NCBI GenBank assembly: GCA_963823045.1
Contig: CAWGKA010000003.1
Span: 62,001 to 126,000 of the forward strand
Direction of reading: 5' to 3'
Length of the DNA stretch: 64,000 nt
From: JADLGL01 sp963823045
GTDB lineage: Bacteria > Pseudomonadota > Alphaproteobacteria > Rhizobiales > Kaistiaceae
Part shown: piece by piece, positions 1-9,366 of the stretch
Numbering within the stretch: the stretch's first letter is position 1
Layout of the letters: each line of letters starts with the position of its first letter
Position numbers and translations under genes: made by a program
Notes under the pieces: model-generated
Told to the model about the DNA's origin: nothing
Seen by the model: the letters and a program-made list of their open reading frames with translations, nothing else
Database searches by the model: none

Positions 1-127
1 CGCGCGACTTCACCTCCATTGCGGTGCACATGGGAACGAACTGAGGATAGGCGTCGACGTCGGCGACGAGCGCGAACATTTCTTGCGCCGAATGCTGGAC
101 TTCGTGATGCGTCGAGAAGGTCTGCAC
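1..127 (-). CDS. Coenzyme Q-binding protein COQ10/RatA-like (START fold), 5' part only
   Basis: The 3' end of the gene lies outside the window; about 42 codons are visible. Read on the minus strand, the product begins VQTFSTHHEV and continues into FALVADVDAYPQFVPMC, which matches the N-terminus of the alphaproteobacterial SRPBCC/START-type ubiquinone-binding family (Coq10/RatA/YfjG). Such proteins bind ubiquinone in a hydrophobic pocket and are thought to help respiratory-chain function. No ATG precedes the conserved region in frame, so the GTG at 127 is taken as the start; it aligns with the usual family start. The gene begins 10 bases after the lipA stop codon, the normal lipA-coq10 order in this group. 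The family call is firm; the start is an inference. Confidence 0.75.
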   Translation of the reverse strand, partial: MQTFSTHHEVQHSAQEMFALVADVDAYPQFVPMCTAMEVKSR

Positions 128-137
128 GTTGAATCGG

Positions 138-1091
138 TCAGCGGCCGGTGCGGGAGGCGCGCGCTGCCTGCAGCCGAGCGAAATCCTCGCCGGCGTGATG
201 GGAGGATCGTGTCAGCGGGGTCGAGGCGACCATGAGGAAGCCTTTGGCCTCAGCGATCGTCTTGAAGGACGCGAATTCGTCGGGCGTCACGAAGCGCGCG
301 ACGGGGTGATGCTTCGCGGTCGGCTGGAGGTACTGGCCGATGGTGAGGAAATCGACATCGGCGCTACGGAGGTCGTCCATGAGCTGGAGCACCTCGTCCC
401 GGGTTTCGCCGAGGCCGGCCATGATGCCGGACTTGGTGAACATCGTTGGCGCCAGTTCCTTCACCCGCTGCAGCAGACGGAGCGAGTGGAAATAGCGGGC
501 GCCTGGCCGGACCGAGAGATAGTGCGAGGGCACGGTTTCGAGATTGTGGTTGAAGACGTCCGGGCCGGCTTCGACGACGATCTCCAAGGCGCCGTCCTTG
601 CGAAGGAAATCCGGGGTCAGCACCTCGATTGTGGTGTCGTGGCAAGCCCGGCGGATGGCGCCGATGACGGCGGCGAAATGCCCTGCCCCGCCGTCGCTGA
701 GATCATCGCGGTCGACCGATGTAATGACGACATGTTTGAGGCCAAGCTCGGCGACGGCATCGGCGATCTTCTGCGGCTCGTCCGGATCGAGTGGCCCCGG
801 CAGGCCGGTGCGGACGTTACAGAAGGCGCATGCGCGCGTGCATACTTCGCCCATGATCATGAAGGTGGCGTGCTTTTCCGACCAGCATTCGCCGATATTC
901 GGGCAGGACGCCTCCTCGCAAACGGTCACGAGGCCGTGCGAGCGGACGATGTCCTGCGTGCGGCGGAACATGCCGGAGCCGGGCGCCTTGACGCGGATCC
1001 AGGACGGCTTGCGCTGAATTGGTAAATCCGGCCGGTGCGCCTTCTCCGGATGGCGCGGTCGCTCGGTCAGCGTGTCGATGATGGTGACCAT
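138..1091 (-). CDS. lipA: Lipoyl synthase
   Basis: Radical SAM enzyme that inserts two sulfur atoms into protein-bound octanoyl groups to make the lipoyl cofactor of pyruvate and 2-oxoglutarate dehydrogenases. Both iron-sulfur cluster motifs are present in the 317-residue product: the auxiliary CX4CX5C motif (C58, C63, C69) and the radical SAM CX3CX2C motif (C84, C88, C91). The conserved RSS motif lies near the C-terminus (LTRSSHHAGE). Length fits the family. It lies downstream of lpdA and just upstream of the coq10-like gene on the same strand, so its product modifies the E2 protein encoded a few kilobases away. The ATG at 1091 gives the expected N-terminus. Confidence 0.97.
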   Translation of the reverse strand: MVTIIDTLTERPRHPEKAHRPDLPIQRKPSWIRVKAPGSGMFRRTQDIVRSHGLVTVCEEASCPNIGECWSEKHATFMIMGEVCTRACAFCNVRTGLPGPLDPDEPQKIADAVAELGLKHVVITSVDRDDLSDGGAGHFAAVIGAIRRACHDTTIEVLTPDFLRKDGALEIVVEAGPDVFNHNLETVPSHYLSVRPGARYFHSLRLLQRVKELAPTMFTKSGIMAGLGETRDEVLQLMDDLRSADVDFLTIGQYLQPTAKHHPVARFVTPDEFASFKTIAEAKGFLMVASTPLTRSSHHAGEDFARLQAARASRTGR

Positions 1092-1145
1092 AGGCTCCGA
1101 TTGGCCGATGGCTGGCGCAGCGTCAAGCCGGCGCGAGGCCGCGGA

Positions 1146-1403
1146 TCAGAAGATGCGGAAGATCGCGAGCACGATGATGGCGCCGACGACGGAGACGATC
1201 ATCTGCTCGATGAAGACGCTGCCGACATTCAGCTTGATGTTGAGAACGCGGGCCAAAAAGCCGCCGACGAAAGAGCCGAGCAGGCCGGCGACGAGGTCCG
1301 TGAGAAGATTGCCGTGGCCGGGCACGAAGATATCGGCGATGAGGCCGGCCAGCAGGCCCATCACCAGCCAGACGACGATGTCGCGCGTATCAATTCTGTT
1401 CAT
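1146..1403 (-). CDS. GlsB/YeaQ/YmgE family stress-response membrane protein
   Basis: An 85-residue protein that is almost entirely hydrophobic, with three predicted membrane segments (about residues 10-27, 34-52 and 62-82) and glycine-rich turns such as GLLAGLIAD and GLLGSFVGGF, typical of the transglycosylase-associated/GlsB family. The molecular role of the family is unclear; members are often linked to general stress. A good ribosome site (GGAGG about 10 bases before the ATG at 1403) supports the start. It sits between lpdA and lipA in the same direction. A second family member is at 30589-30861; the two are clearly diverged in sequence. Confidence 0.88.
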   Translation of the reverse strand: MNRIDTRDIVVWLVMGLLAGLIADIFVPGHGNLLTDLVAGLLGSFVGGFLARVLNIKLNVGSVFIEQMIVSVVGAIIVLAIFRIF

Positions 1404-1485
1404 GGGGTCGGCCCTCCTCGCCGCTCGGACGCCAGCCTGAACCTAGGCCGAGTTGCCCAGCGCCGCCAGTCTAGGCCATTTCCCG

Positions 1486-2904
1486 TCAAATATGGATGAC
1501 GCGGCCGAAAGCGGACAAGACGCTCTCATGCATCGCTTCGGAGAGGGTCGGATGCGGGAAGATCAACTCGATCAGCTCCGCCTCGGTGGTCTCAAGGTTC
1601 ATGGCGACGACGAAGCCCTGGATCAGTTCGGTGACCTCGGGGCCGATCATATGCGCGCCGAGCAATTGGCCGGTCTTTGCGTCGAAGACCGTCTTGATGA
1701 AGCCGTCCGTCTCGCCCAGCGCCACCGCCTTGCCGTTGCCGATGAAGGGGAAGCGGCCAATCTTCACCTCGATGCCGGCTTCCTGCGCCGCCTTCTCGGT
1801 CATGCCGACGGAAGCGATCTGCGGGTGGCAATAGGTGCAGGCTGGGATGCGGCGCTTATCCATCGCCTCCGGCGATCCGCCGGCAATCGCCTCGACGCAG
1901 ATGATGCCCTGATGCGAGGCCTTGTGCGCCAGCATCGGAGCACCGGCGACGTCCCCGATGGCGAAGATGCCCGACACATTGGTGCGGCCAGTCTCGTCGG
2001 TGACGATGATGCCGCGTTCGACGGTGACCCCCAGCGCTTCGAGGCCGAAGCCGTCGGCGATGCCTTCGACGCCCGCCGCAGAGATGACCTTGTCGGCGAC
2101 GATCTCCTCTTCGCCCGTTTCGCTGGAGAGCGTGACTTTGACGCCCTGTCCGGACTTCTTGGCGCCGGTGACCTTTGTTCCGGTCCTGATAACGATACCG
2201 CGTTTCTTGAATAATTTCAGAGCAGTTGCCGCTACTTCCTCATCTTCGACGGGAAGTATTTGCGGCAACGCCTCGACGATTGTCACGTCTGAACCCATGG
2301 AGCGGTAGAAGGAGGCGAACTCGACGCCGATCGCGCCCGAGCCAACGATCACCAGCGACTTCGGGATCTCCTTCGGCACCATCGCTTCGAAATAGGTCCA
2401 GATGTTCTCGCCGTCCGGCTCCAAACCCTTGAGCACCCGCGGACGGGCGCCGGTGGCAATAATGATGTTCTTGGCCGCGTACTCTCCGGGGCCTTTCGCG
2501 CCGCGCGGCGGCGGTGCGTCGGTCTCCAACACGGTGATGGTGCCCGGTCCGGTGACTTTCGCCTCGCCCCAGATGACGGGGACCTTATTCTTCTTCAGGA
2601 GGCCATCGACGCCCTTGGAGAGCTGCGCTGCCGACCTCCGCGAATGCTCGACAACCTTCTCGGCATCATAGGCGAGCCCCGTCGCGGTGATGCCGAAGCG
2701 CTCCCCTTCCCGCATCTGGTCGTAGAGCTCGGCCGAACGGAGCAGCGCCTTGGTCGGGATGCAGCCCCAGTTGAGGCAGATGCCGCCGAGATGGCGGCGC
2801 TCGACCACGGCCGTCTTGAGGCCCAGCTGCGCGGCGCGGATCGCGGCGACATAGCCGCCAGGTCCCGCACCGATGATGATCACGTCAAAGGATTCGTCGG
2901 TCAT
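1486..2904 (-). CDS. lpdA: Dihydrolipoyl dehydrogenase (E3)
   Basis: Flavoprotein that reoxidises the dihydrolipoyl groups of 2-oxo acid dehydrogenase complexes using NAD+. The 472-residue product has the N-terminal FAD site (IIGAGPGGYVAA), the redox-active disulfide in GGICLNWGCIPTK (C43 and C48), a second Rossmann motif for NAD (VIVGSGAIGVEF), the FAD-binding AIGDVAG segment, and the C-terminal catalytic pair in HPTLSE (H451, E456). Length is normal. It lies downstream of the pdh genes but is separated from pdhC by a GNAT gene and an oppositely oriented MFS gene. Given the neighbours it is most likely the E3 of the pyruvate dehydrogenase complex. Confidence 0.97.
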   Translation of the reverse strand: MTDESFDVIIIGAGPGGYVAAIRAAQLGLKTAVVERRHLGGICLNWGCIPTKALLRSAELYDQMREGERFGITATGLAYDAEKVVEHSRRSAAQLSKGVDGLLKKNKVPVIWGEAKVTGPGTITVLETDAPPPRGAKGPGEYAAKNIIIATGARPRVLKGLEPDGENIWTYFEAMVPKEIPKSLVIVGSGAIGVEFASFYRSMGSDVTIVEALPQILPVEDEEVAATALKLFKKRGIVIRTGTKVTGAKKSGQGVKVTLSSETGEEEIVADKVISAAGVEGIADGFGLEALGVTVERGIIVTDETGRTNVSGIFAIGDVAGAPMLAHKASHQGIICVEAIAGGSPEAMDKRRIPACTYCHPQIASVGMTEKAAQEAGIEVKIGRFPFIGNGKAVALGETDGFIKTVFDAKTGQLLGAHMIGPEVTELIQGFVVAMNLETTEAELIELIFPHPTLSEAMHESVLSAFGRVIHI

Positions 2905-2922
2905 TCGATCTCGTCCGTTCGT

Positions 2923-3519
2923 CTAGCCATGCGGCTTGGTGAGGAGGAGCCATTCCTGGTTCGGCCGGGCGCCCGGAAAATCCGGCGCCGGCCGTTTCCG
3001 GAACAGGCGATATCCCTGCTTGCGGTAGAGCCGGTGGGCAGTCTCGTTTCCGGAGATGACGATGATCGCCATGCCGAGGGTATCCGTGTTGCGGCTGATG
3101 GTGTCGGCATGGTGCAGGAGGGCCGTGCCGATCCCCTTGCCGCGAAACTCGGCATAGACCGCAAGGACGTTGAGGTACCAGTAGTTGGGCACCTCCAGCT
3201 CGAGTTCCACCAGCCCGCGTGCCAGGCGCGGAACATCCCGCAGGTCGCGGCTTTCGCCGAAAAGCGGGTAGCCAACCATCGTGCCCGCGACCTCGCCGTC
3301 GATCTCCGCCATATAGGCGTTGCGATAGCTGAAACCGCCTTCGTCCCGGAGAGCGCGCGCGCGCCCGGCTGCAGCCGGCAATTCCGCGATGCCGGTGGTG
3401 AGGCGCCACATGTGGCTCGCCATCCCCTCTGCGGCGATGTCGACGAGCACGGCAAGGTCCGCCGCATCGCGGCGCTGGCCGGGCCGGATCGATAAATCGG
3501 TGCGAAGTGCGGTTGCCAT
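2923..3519 (-). CDS. GNAT family N-acetyltransferase
   Basis: Gcn5-related acetyltransferase of unknown substrate. The acetyl-CoA pyrophosphate loop is visible as FRGKGIGTALLHHAD, preceded by the usual strand LNVLAVYAEF and followed by ETAHRLYRKQGYRLF, a typical GNAT C-terminal motif. An upstream in-frame start at 3600 exists, but the ATG at 3519 is preferred because the domain begins right after it; this gives 198 residues. It reads in the same direction as lpdA, 18 bases upstream of it, and is divergent from the MFS gene that starts at 3604. A shared divergent promoter in the roughly 85-base gap is plausible. Confidence 0.85.
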   Translation of the reverse strand: MATALRTDLSIRPGQRRDAADLAVLVDIAAEGMASHMWRLTTGIAELPAAAGRARALRDEGGFSYRNAYMAEIDGEVAGTMVGYPLFGESRDLRDVPRLARGLVELELEVPNYWYLNVLAVYAEFRGKGIGTALLHHADTISRNTDTLGMAIIVISGNETAHRLYRKQGYRLFRKRPAPDFPGARPNQEWLLLTKPHG

Positions 3520-3603
3520 GGGTCTGTCGTGGCTCAGGATTGAATGCGTTCGACGTCCGGTCTGGTATCCGTAACGGCCGGCAAAATCGACCCTCGTCAA
3601 CCG

Positions 3604-4799
<1,196 letters not shown>

Positions 4800-4803
<4 letters not shown>

Positions 4804-6203
4804 ACCAGCATCCCGGCCGGCTTTTCGATGTAGTGGCCGAACGCCTTCAGAAGCTCGGCGCCAGTGACCCCGTCGAGAGCGCGGTGGTCGATGGAGAGCG
4901 TCACCGTCATCACCGTCGCGATCTCGACCTTGCCCTTGCGAACAACGGGTCGTTGCTGGCCGGCGCCGACGGCGAGGATCGAGGATTGCGGCGGGTTGAT
5001 CACCGCGGCGAATTCGCGGACGGCGTACATACCGAGATTGGAGATGGCGGTGACGCCGCCGCGGTATTCTTCCGGCATCAGTTTCCTGTCGCGACCGCGC
5101 TTCTCCAAGTCTTTCATTTCGTTCGACATTTGCGACAGCGGCTTGAGGTCGGCTTCGTGCATCACCGGCGTGATCAGGCCGCCGCCGGGGATGGCGACGG
5201 CGACGCCGATATCGGCATGCTTGTGATGCAGCATGCCGCTTTCGCTCCAGGTGACATTGGCGGCCGGGACGTCGATCAGCGCGCGCGCCATCGCCTTGAT
5301 GATGAGATCGGTGAGCGAGACGTGATAGGCGGGCTTGCCGCCCTCGCCGCTCGGAGCCGAGCCGTTGATCTCGTGTCTGAGCGCCAGCAGCTCGTCGATC
5401 TCGTAATCGACCGTCAGATAGAAATGCGGGACCGTCTGCTTTGCCTGGGTCAGGCGCTCGGCGATGATGCGGCGCATCTTGTTGTGCGGCACGAGCTCGA
5501 AGCTGCCCGGCTCGTACATAGCGAAGATCTCTTGGTCCGATATCGCCGGGCCTATCGCGGGAGGAGCCACGGCGCCGCCGCCGGCCTTCGCCGCTTCGAT
5601 GTCTGCCTCGACGATGCGGCCATGCGGGCCGGAGCCGTGGATGGCGGAAAGGGTCAGGCCCGCCTCCTTGGCCATGCGCCGCGCCAAGGGCGACGCGAAG
5701 ACATGATCGCCATTTTCCCCTCCCCCCTTGAGGGGGAGGGTTAGGGAGGGGGGTATCTCATCTGCTGTGGTCGCAGCTTCACCCCCCTCTCGTCGCGCGT
5801 CGATCTCGGGTGTTCCCGCGATCGAACTTTGGGTGCGGAAGTCGGAAACATCCGACTTCCGTGATTGCTCCGCAATCGGGCGCTCCGGTCTCCCCCGCAA
5901 GGGGGGAGATAAAGGTTGGGTCCCCGGAGCCGCGGCCGCTGCAGCGGCATCCATCGTTTCGCCCTTGCCGAGGAGCACGGCGATAACGGCGTTGACCTTC
6001 ACGCCCTCGGTGCCGGCGGGGACGACGATCCTGCCGATGCGGCCGTCCTCATAGGCTTCGACTTCCATCGTCGCCTTGTCGGTCTCGATCTCGGCGATGA
6101 CGTCGCCGGCGTGCACCTCGTCGCCCTCCTTCACCAGCCATTTGGTGAGGCCGCCCTCCTCCATGGTCGGCGACAGCGCGGGCATGAGAATATTCGTCGC
6201 CAT
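4800..6203 (-). CDS. pdhC: Pyruvate dehydrogenase complex E2, dihydrolipoyllysine acetyltransferase
   Basis: Core of the pyruvate dehydrogenase complex, transferring acetyl groups to CoA. Domains in order: one lipoyl domain (1-80; lipoyl lysine K43 in ETDKATMEV), a linker, the peripheral subunit-binding domain (about 168-203, ASPLARRMAKEAGL...GPHGRIVEADIE), and the C-terminal acyltransferase domain with catalytic H440 and D444 (DHRALDG). The linker, about residues 95-165, is unusual: instead of a plain Ala/Pro hinge it is encoded by a palindromic interspersed repeat read in frame (see the repeat entry at 5709-5921). The product is therefore longer than usual at 467 residues, but the frame is intact. 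It forms an operon with pdhA, pdhB and the DUF5076 gene. Confidence 0.96.
5709..5921. repeat. Palindromic interspersed repeat inserted in frame in the pdhC linker
   Basis: About 210 bases inside pdhC that do not resemble lipoyl-protein linker DNA. At one end (about 5717-5752) is a C-rich/G-rich hairpin, CCCCTCCCCCCTTGAGGGGG followed by AGGGTTAGGGAGGGGGG. At the other end (about 5890-5921) is a second hairpin, CTCCCCCGCAAGGGGGGAG followed by ATAAAGGTTGGGT. Between them, at 5836-5861, is the perfect hairpin CGGAAGTCGGA-aaca-TCCGACTTCCG. The peptide fragments it encodes (SPPLRGRP, SLTLPLKGGG) are of a kind I associate with translated intergenic repeats in Hyphomicrobiales. No stop codon arises, and E2 domains continue in frame on both sides. 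I saw no other copy in this window. Confidence 0.8.
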
Positions 6204-6209
6204 CGGCGG

Positions 6210-6515
6210 TCAGTGTCCCATACGTGGCGTCGTGGAGCCGGGGTCCGTCGGCATGTTGAGTTCGGCCTCGAACATGTCGCGGATGGCGGACATCGCTTCC
6301 TCGGTGGACATGACGCCTTCCCGCTCGAAGGATCGCGCGGCGTGGCGGGCGATATCGACGAGCAACATCCCCCACATCGCGGGGTCGTCGAAGGCGCGCA
6401 TGAAGGCGATGGAGAGCCCGCCATCGACGACGAAGGCGCGCAGCACTTCGACCGCGTCGTCTCTGCCCTCGACGTCAGGTGGGAGGGGCTGCTCTTTCGG
6501 GCCGTTGTCACTCAT
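6210..6515 (-). CDS. DUF5076 domain-containing protein
   Basis: A 101-residue soluble protein of the DUF5076 family, recognised from its size, from the pattern VEVLRAFVVDGGLSIAF ... WGMLLVDIARHAAR, and from its position between pdhB and pdhC, where such genes commonly occur in Hyphomicrobiales. Its function is unknown. The start overlaps the pdhB stop by 4 bases (6512-6515), and its stop lies 6 bases before the pdhC start, so it is almost certainly translationally coupled into the pdh operon. By context it may assist the complex or its regulation, but nothing in the sequence shows how. No catalytic motif or membrane segment is visible. Confidence 0.85.
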   Translation of the reverse strand: MSDNGPKEQPLPPDVEGRDDAVEVLRAFVVDGGLSIAFMRAFDDPAMWGMLLVDIARHAARSFEREGVMSTEEAMSAIRDMFEAELNMPTDPGSTTPRMGH

Positions 6516-7522
6516 TTGTAAGTCACCGCTTTGACTGCCTTGACGACGTCCTCGGCCGAAGGCAGCGCCAGTTTCTCAAGATTCGCCGCGTAGGGCATCG
6601 GCACGTCGGCGCCGGTGATGCGTGTCACCGGCGCATCGAGCCAGTCAAACGCCTTCTCCATCAGTTGCGCCGAAATCTCCGATCCGATCGAGCCGATCGG
6701 CCATCCTTCCTCGACGGTGACGCAGCGATGCGTCTTCTTCACCGAGGCGATGACGGCGTCGATATCCAGGGGCCGGAGGGTACGAAGGTCTATCACCTCG
6801 GCCGAGATGCCCAGGCCGTCGAGTTCCTCCAGCGCCGCCTCGACATGGCGCATGCCGACGCCGAAGGAGACGATGGTGACGTCCTTGCCTTCGCGGGCGA
6901 GGCGCGCCTTGCCGATCGGCACGAGCCAGTCCTCGCCCTTCGGCACCGGAGACTTCTTGCCGTAGAGGAGTTCGCTTTCGAGGAAGATCACCGGGTTGGG
7001 GTCGCGGATCGCCGATTTGAGCAGGCCTTTGAAATCCGCGGCGGTGTAGGGCTGGATGACCTTGAGGCCGGGGATACGCGCATACCAGGCGGCGTAGTCC
7101 TGGCTGTGCTGAGCGGCGACACGTCCGGGCGCGCCATTAGCGCCGCGGAAGACGATCGGCACGCTCATCTGCCCGCCGGACATGTAGCGCGTCTTGCCCG
7201 CCGAATTGACGATCTGATCGGTCGCCTGCATCGCAAAGTTCCAGGTCATGAACTCAACGATCGGCCTTAGTCCGGCAAGCGCCGCGCCGACGCCAAGGCC
7301 GGCAAAACCATGCTCGGTGATCGGCGTATCGTAGACGCGTTCCGGGCCGAACTCCTCCAGCAGGCCCTGCGTCACCTTATAGGCGCCGTGATACTGCGCG
7401 ACCTCCTCGCCGAGGATGAAGACGTCAGGGTCGCGGCGCATTTCTTCGGCCATGGCGTCGCGGAGCGCCTCGCGGACGGTCATCTCCACGCTATCGGCGT
7501 CGGTGGCGGCGTCGGCGTCCAT
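6512..7522 (-). CDS. pdhB: Pyruvate dehydrogenase E1 component, beta subunit
   Basis: Beta subunit of the thiamine-dependent E1, which pairs with PdhA to decarboxylate pyruvate. The sequence contains the expected TVREALRDAM start region, the FILGEEVAQYHGAYKVT segment, the DTPITEHGFAGLGVGAA motif and the EFMTWNFAMQATDQIVNSA segment. Starting at 7522 gives 336 residues; an upstream in-frame ATG at 7558 lies inside pdhA and is less likely. Many Hyphomicrobiales PdhB proteins carry an extra N-terminal lipoyl domain; this one does not, leaving the single lipoyl domain of PdhC as the only one encoded here. It begins 5 bases after the pdhA stop. Confidence 0.96.
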   Translation of the reverse strand: MDADAATDADSVEMTVREALRDAMAEEMRRDPDVFILGEEVAQYHGAYKVTQGLLEEFGPERVYDTPITEHGFAGLGVGAALAGLRPIVEFMTWNFAMQATDQIVNSAGKTRYMSGGQMSVPIVFRGANGAPGRVAAQHSQDYAAWYARIPGLKVIQPYTAADFKGLLKSAIRDPNPVIFLESELLYGKKSPVPKGEDWLVPIGKARLAREGKDVTIVSFGVGMRHVEAALEELDGLGISAEVIDLRTLRPLDIDAVIASVKKTHRCVTVEEGWPIGSIGSEISAQLMEKAFDWLDAPVTRITGADVPMPYAANLEKLALPSAEDVVKAVKAVTYK

Positions 7523-7527
7523 GTCGA

Positions 7528-8538
7528 TCAGGCCTGCTCCACTAGAACATCGGTCCAAAGGGCCGACGGATCGGGTTCAGGGCTCGCTTCGGCGAAAGCG
7601 ACGGCATCATCGATTGCCTTCTTGATCTCGTCGTCGATCGCCTTGAGCTTCGCCTCGCCGTCCTTGGCCTTGAGCAGCCGGGCCCGGACATGCTCGATCG
7701 GGTCGTGCTCCTTGCGCATCGTGTCGACCTCCTCGCGGGTACGGTATTGCGCCGGGTCGGACATCGAGTGGCCGCGATAGCGATAGGTCATCAGTTCGAG
7801 AATGTACGGGCCCTTGCCGCTGCGGCACCAAGCGGCGGCCTCGCGACCAGCCTCGCGGATGAGATGGACATCCATACCGTCGACCTTCTGGCCCGGAATG
7901 TCGAAGGACGCGCCGCGGCGGGAGAAGTCCGCCTGGGCGGAGGTGCGGTGCGATTCGGTGCCCATGGCGTAGCGGTTGTTCTCGATGATGTAGAGCACAG
8001 GCAGCTTCCACAGGCCCGCCATGTTGAAGGCCTCATAGACCTGCCCCTGATTGGCCGCGCCCTCGCCGAAATAGGTGAAACAGATGTGGTCGTTCTTGCG
8101 GTAGCGATCGGCGAAGGCGAGCCCGGTACCGATCGGCACCTGGGCGCCGACGATGCCGTGACCGCCGAAGAAATTCGCCTCGCGGCTGAACATGTGCATC
8201 GAGCCGCCCTTGCCGCCGGAATAGCCGTCGCGGCGGCCCATCAGCTCAGCCATGACGCGGCCCGGATCCATGCCGGCGGCGAGCATATGGCCATGATCGC
8301 GATAGGCGGTGATGACCTGATCGCCCTCCTCCACCAGCGCCTGGAGGCCGACGACGACCGCCTCCTGGCCGATATAGAGGTGCAGGAAACCGCCGATCTT
8401 GCCTTGCCCATAGAGCTGGGCGGCGCGCTCCTCGAAACGGCGGATGAGGAGCATCTCGCGATAGGCGGCAAGATCGTCGGCGACTGTGAAGTCGGCACCG
8501 TGTGTCGCCGCTGTCTTTCCTTTGGCCGCCCTCGGCAT
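7528..8538 (-). CDS. pdhA: Pyruvate dehydrogenase E1 component, alpha subunit
   Basis: Alpha subunit of pyruvate dehydrogenase E1, first gene of the pdhA-pdhB-DUF5076-pdhC operon. Typical segments are YRDHGHMLAAGMDP, GKGGSMHMF, and the C-terminal loop YRGHSMSDPAQYR. The thiamine diphosphate/Mg motif runs from G158 (FGEGAANQGQ) to N187-N188 (IIENNRYAMG). The usual GDG is GEG here, with Glu at residue 159 where Asp is the norm; both codon context and flanks are clean, so this is a real substitution in the sequence as given. Length (336) is normal. The ATG at 8538 starts the protein in a usual place. Confidence 0.96.
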   Translation of the reverse strand: MPRAAKGKTAATHGADFTVADDLAAYREMLLIRRFEERAAQLYGQGKIGGFLHLYIGQEAVVVGLQALVEEGDQVITAYRDHGHMLAAGMDPGRVMAELMGRRDGYSGGKGGSMHMFSREANFFGGHGIVGAQVPIGTGLAFADRYRKNDHICFTYFGEGAANQGQVYEAFNMAGLWKLPVLYIIENNRYAMGTESHRTSAQADFSRRGASFDIPGQKVDGMDVHLIREAGREAAAWCRSGKGPYILELMTYRYRGHSMSDPAQYRTREEVDTMRKEHDPIEHVRARLLKAKDGEAKLKAIDDEIKKAIDDAVAFAEASPEPDPSALWTDVLVEQA

Positions 8539-8570
8539 CCTCGTTCCCGTCGCCCTGATGGAGGTTGAGG

Positions 8571-8924
8571 CTAGCTTTCGCCTTCCTTGAGGCGATGCAA
8601 AACGATCTTCCTGATCAGATCGTACGGTACCGGCTTATTCAGAGGAAATCGAACCGTGCCCTTGCTGGCGACATAGGGTTCGATTTCCCGCCGAAACGCG
8701 TCGGTTCCCTCTGGAACAGGATATACGGCGATATGCTTTTGCCACGCCGCGACATAGATCAAAGCCCGCCCATCGAGCTTGAACGTCGGGATTTGATAGC
8801 TGATCGTCTCGCTGGCCGCCGGTGCAACCTCCTGCACGATGGCGCGGATCGTCTCGAGCCGGGCACGGACTTCCTCGGGGAAGGACGCGACATAAGCGTC
8901 CACGGTGGCGAATCCGGAGGTCAT
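8571..8924 (-). CDS. DUF1801 domain-containing protein (YdhG-like)
   Basis: A 117-residue soluble protein of the DUF1801/YdhG group. Diagnostic features are the N-terminal TVDAYVASFPEEVRARLETIR, the central ETISYQIPTFKLDGRALIYVAA, the HIAVYPVPEGTDAF stretch, and the C-terminal KGTVRFPLNKPVPYDLIRKIV. Some relatives are described as frataxin-like iron chaperones, but the function is not established and no catalytic residues can be assigned. It lies 32 bases upstream of pdhA on the same strand, and 25 bases downstream of the FtsB-like gene, so it may be co-transcribed with either. Confidence 0.85.
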   Translation of the reverse strand: MTSGFATVDAYVASFPEEVRARLETIRAIVQEVAPAASETISYQIPTFKLDGRALIYVAAWQKHIAVYPVPEGTDAFRREIEPYVASKGTVRFPLNKPVPYDLIRKIVLHRLKEGES

Positions 8925-8949
8925 TTCGGTGACGGCCCTCCGGCAGACC

Positions 8950-9288
8950 CTAGGGAATCAGCACGAACTCGTTGGCGGCGATGACGTTGAGATTGCGCCG
9001 CGCCCACTCGTCGACCATGTCAGGATCTAGATTCTCAGGCCTCAGCAGCGATGCCTTGGCTTCCAGGGCGCCATGTTCGGCCTGGAGCCGCGCCAACTCA
9101 TCCTCGAGTTCCGCCGCCTGCGCCTCGAACTGCGTCTGCGCCAGCAGGCCATAGGAGCCGTGCAGGGCGTGGAAGCCGAAATAGCCGAGATAGGCGGCGG
9201 TGAGCGCCGGCAGGATCAGGCGGCGCAAGGGGCGAGTGACAGGACGGGCGTACATGCTGACCGGGCGATCGAAGGTGCTCTCCTTCAT
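8950..9288 (-). CDS. Septum formation initiator family protein (FtsB/DivIC-like)
   Basis: A small bitopic membrane protein: a short N-terminal cytoplasmic part, one membrane helix (about residues 22-42, LRRLILPALTAAYLGYFGF), a coiled coil rich in Ala, Glu and Leu (about 50-88), and a C-terminal segment NLDPDMVDEWARRNLNVI typical of the FtsB/DivIC family. Family members link FtsL and FtsQ in the division complex. Its place between eno and the pdh genes is the standard alphaproteobacterial location. Two starts are possible, ATG at 9288 (112 residues, used here) and ATG at 9255; neither has an ideally spaced ribosome site. Confidence 0.88.
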   Translation of the reverse strand: MKESTFDRPVSMYARPVTRPLRRLILPALTAAYLGYFGFHALHGSYGLLAQTQFEAQAAELEDELARLQAEHGALEAKASLLRPENLDPDMVDEWARRNLNVIAANEFVLIP

Positions 9289-9366
9289 GCACCCGATATG
9301 CTTAATCGAAGGCTAAACACCCGCGTCAGCGTTCCGTTTGTCGCCGCTTGGCGGCGCCGCCGGGAG

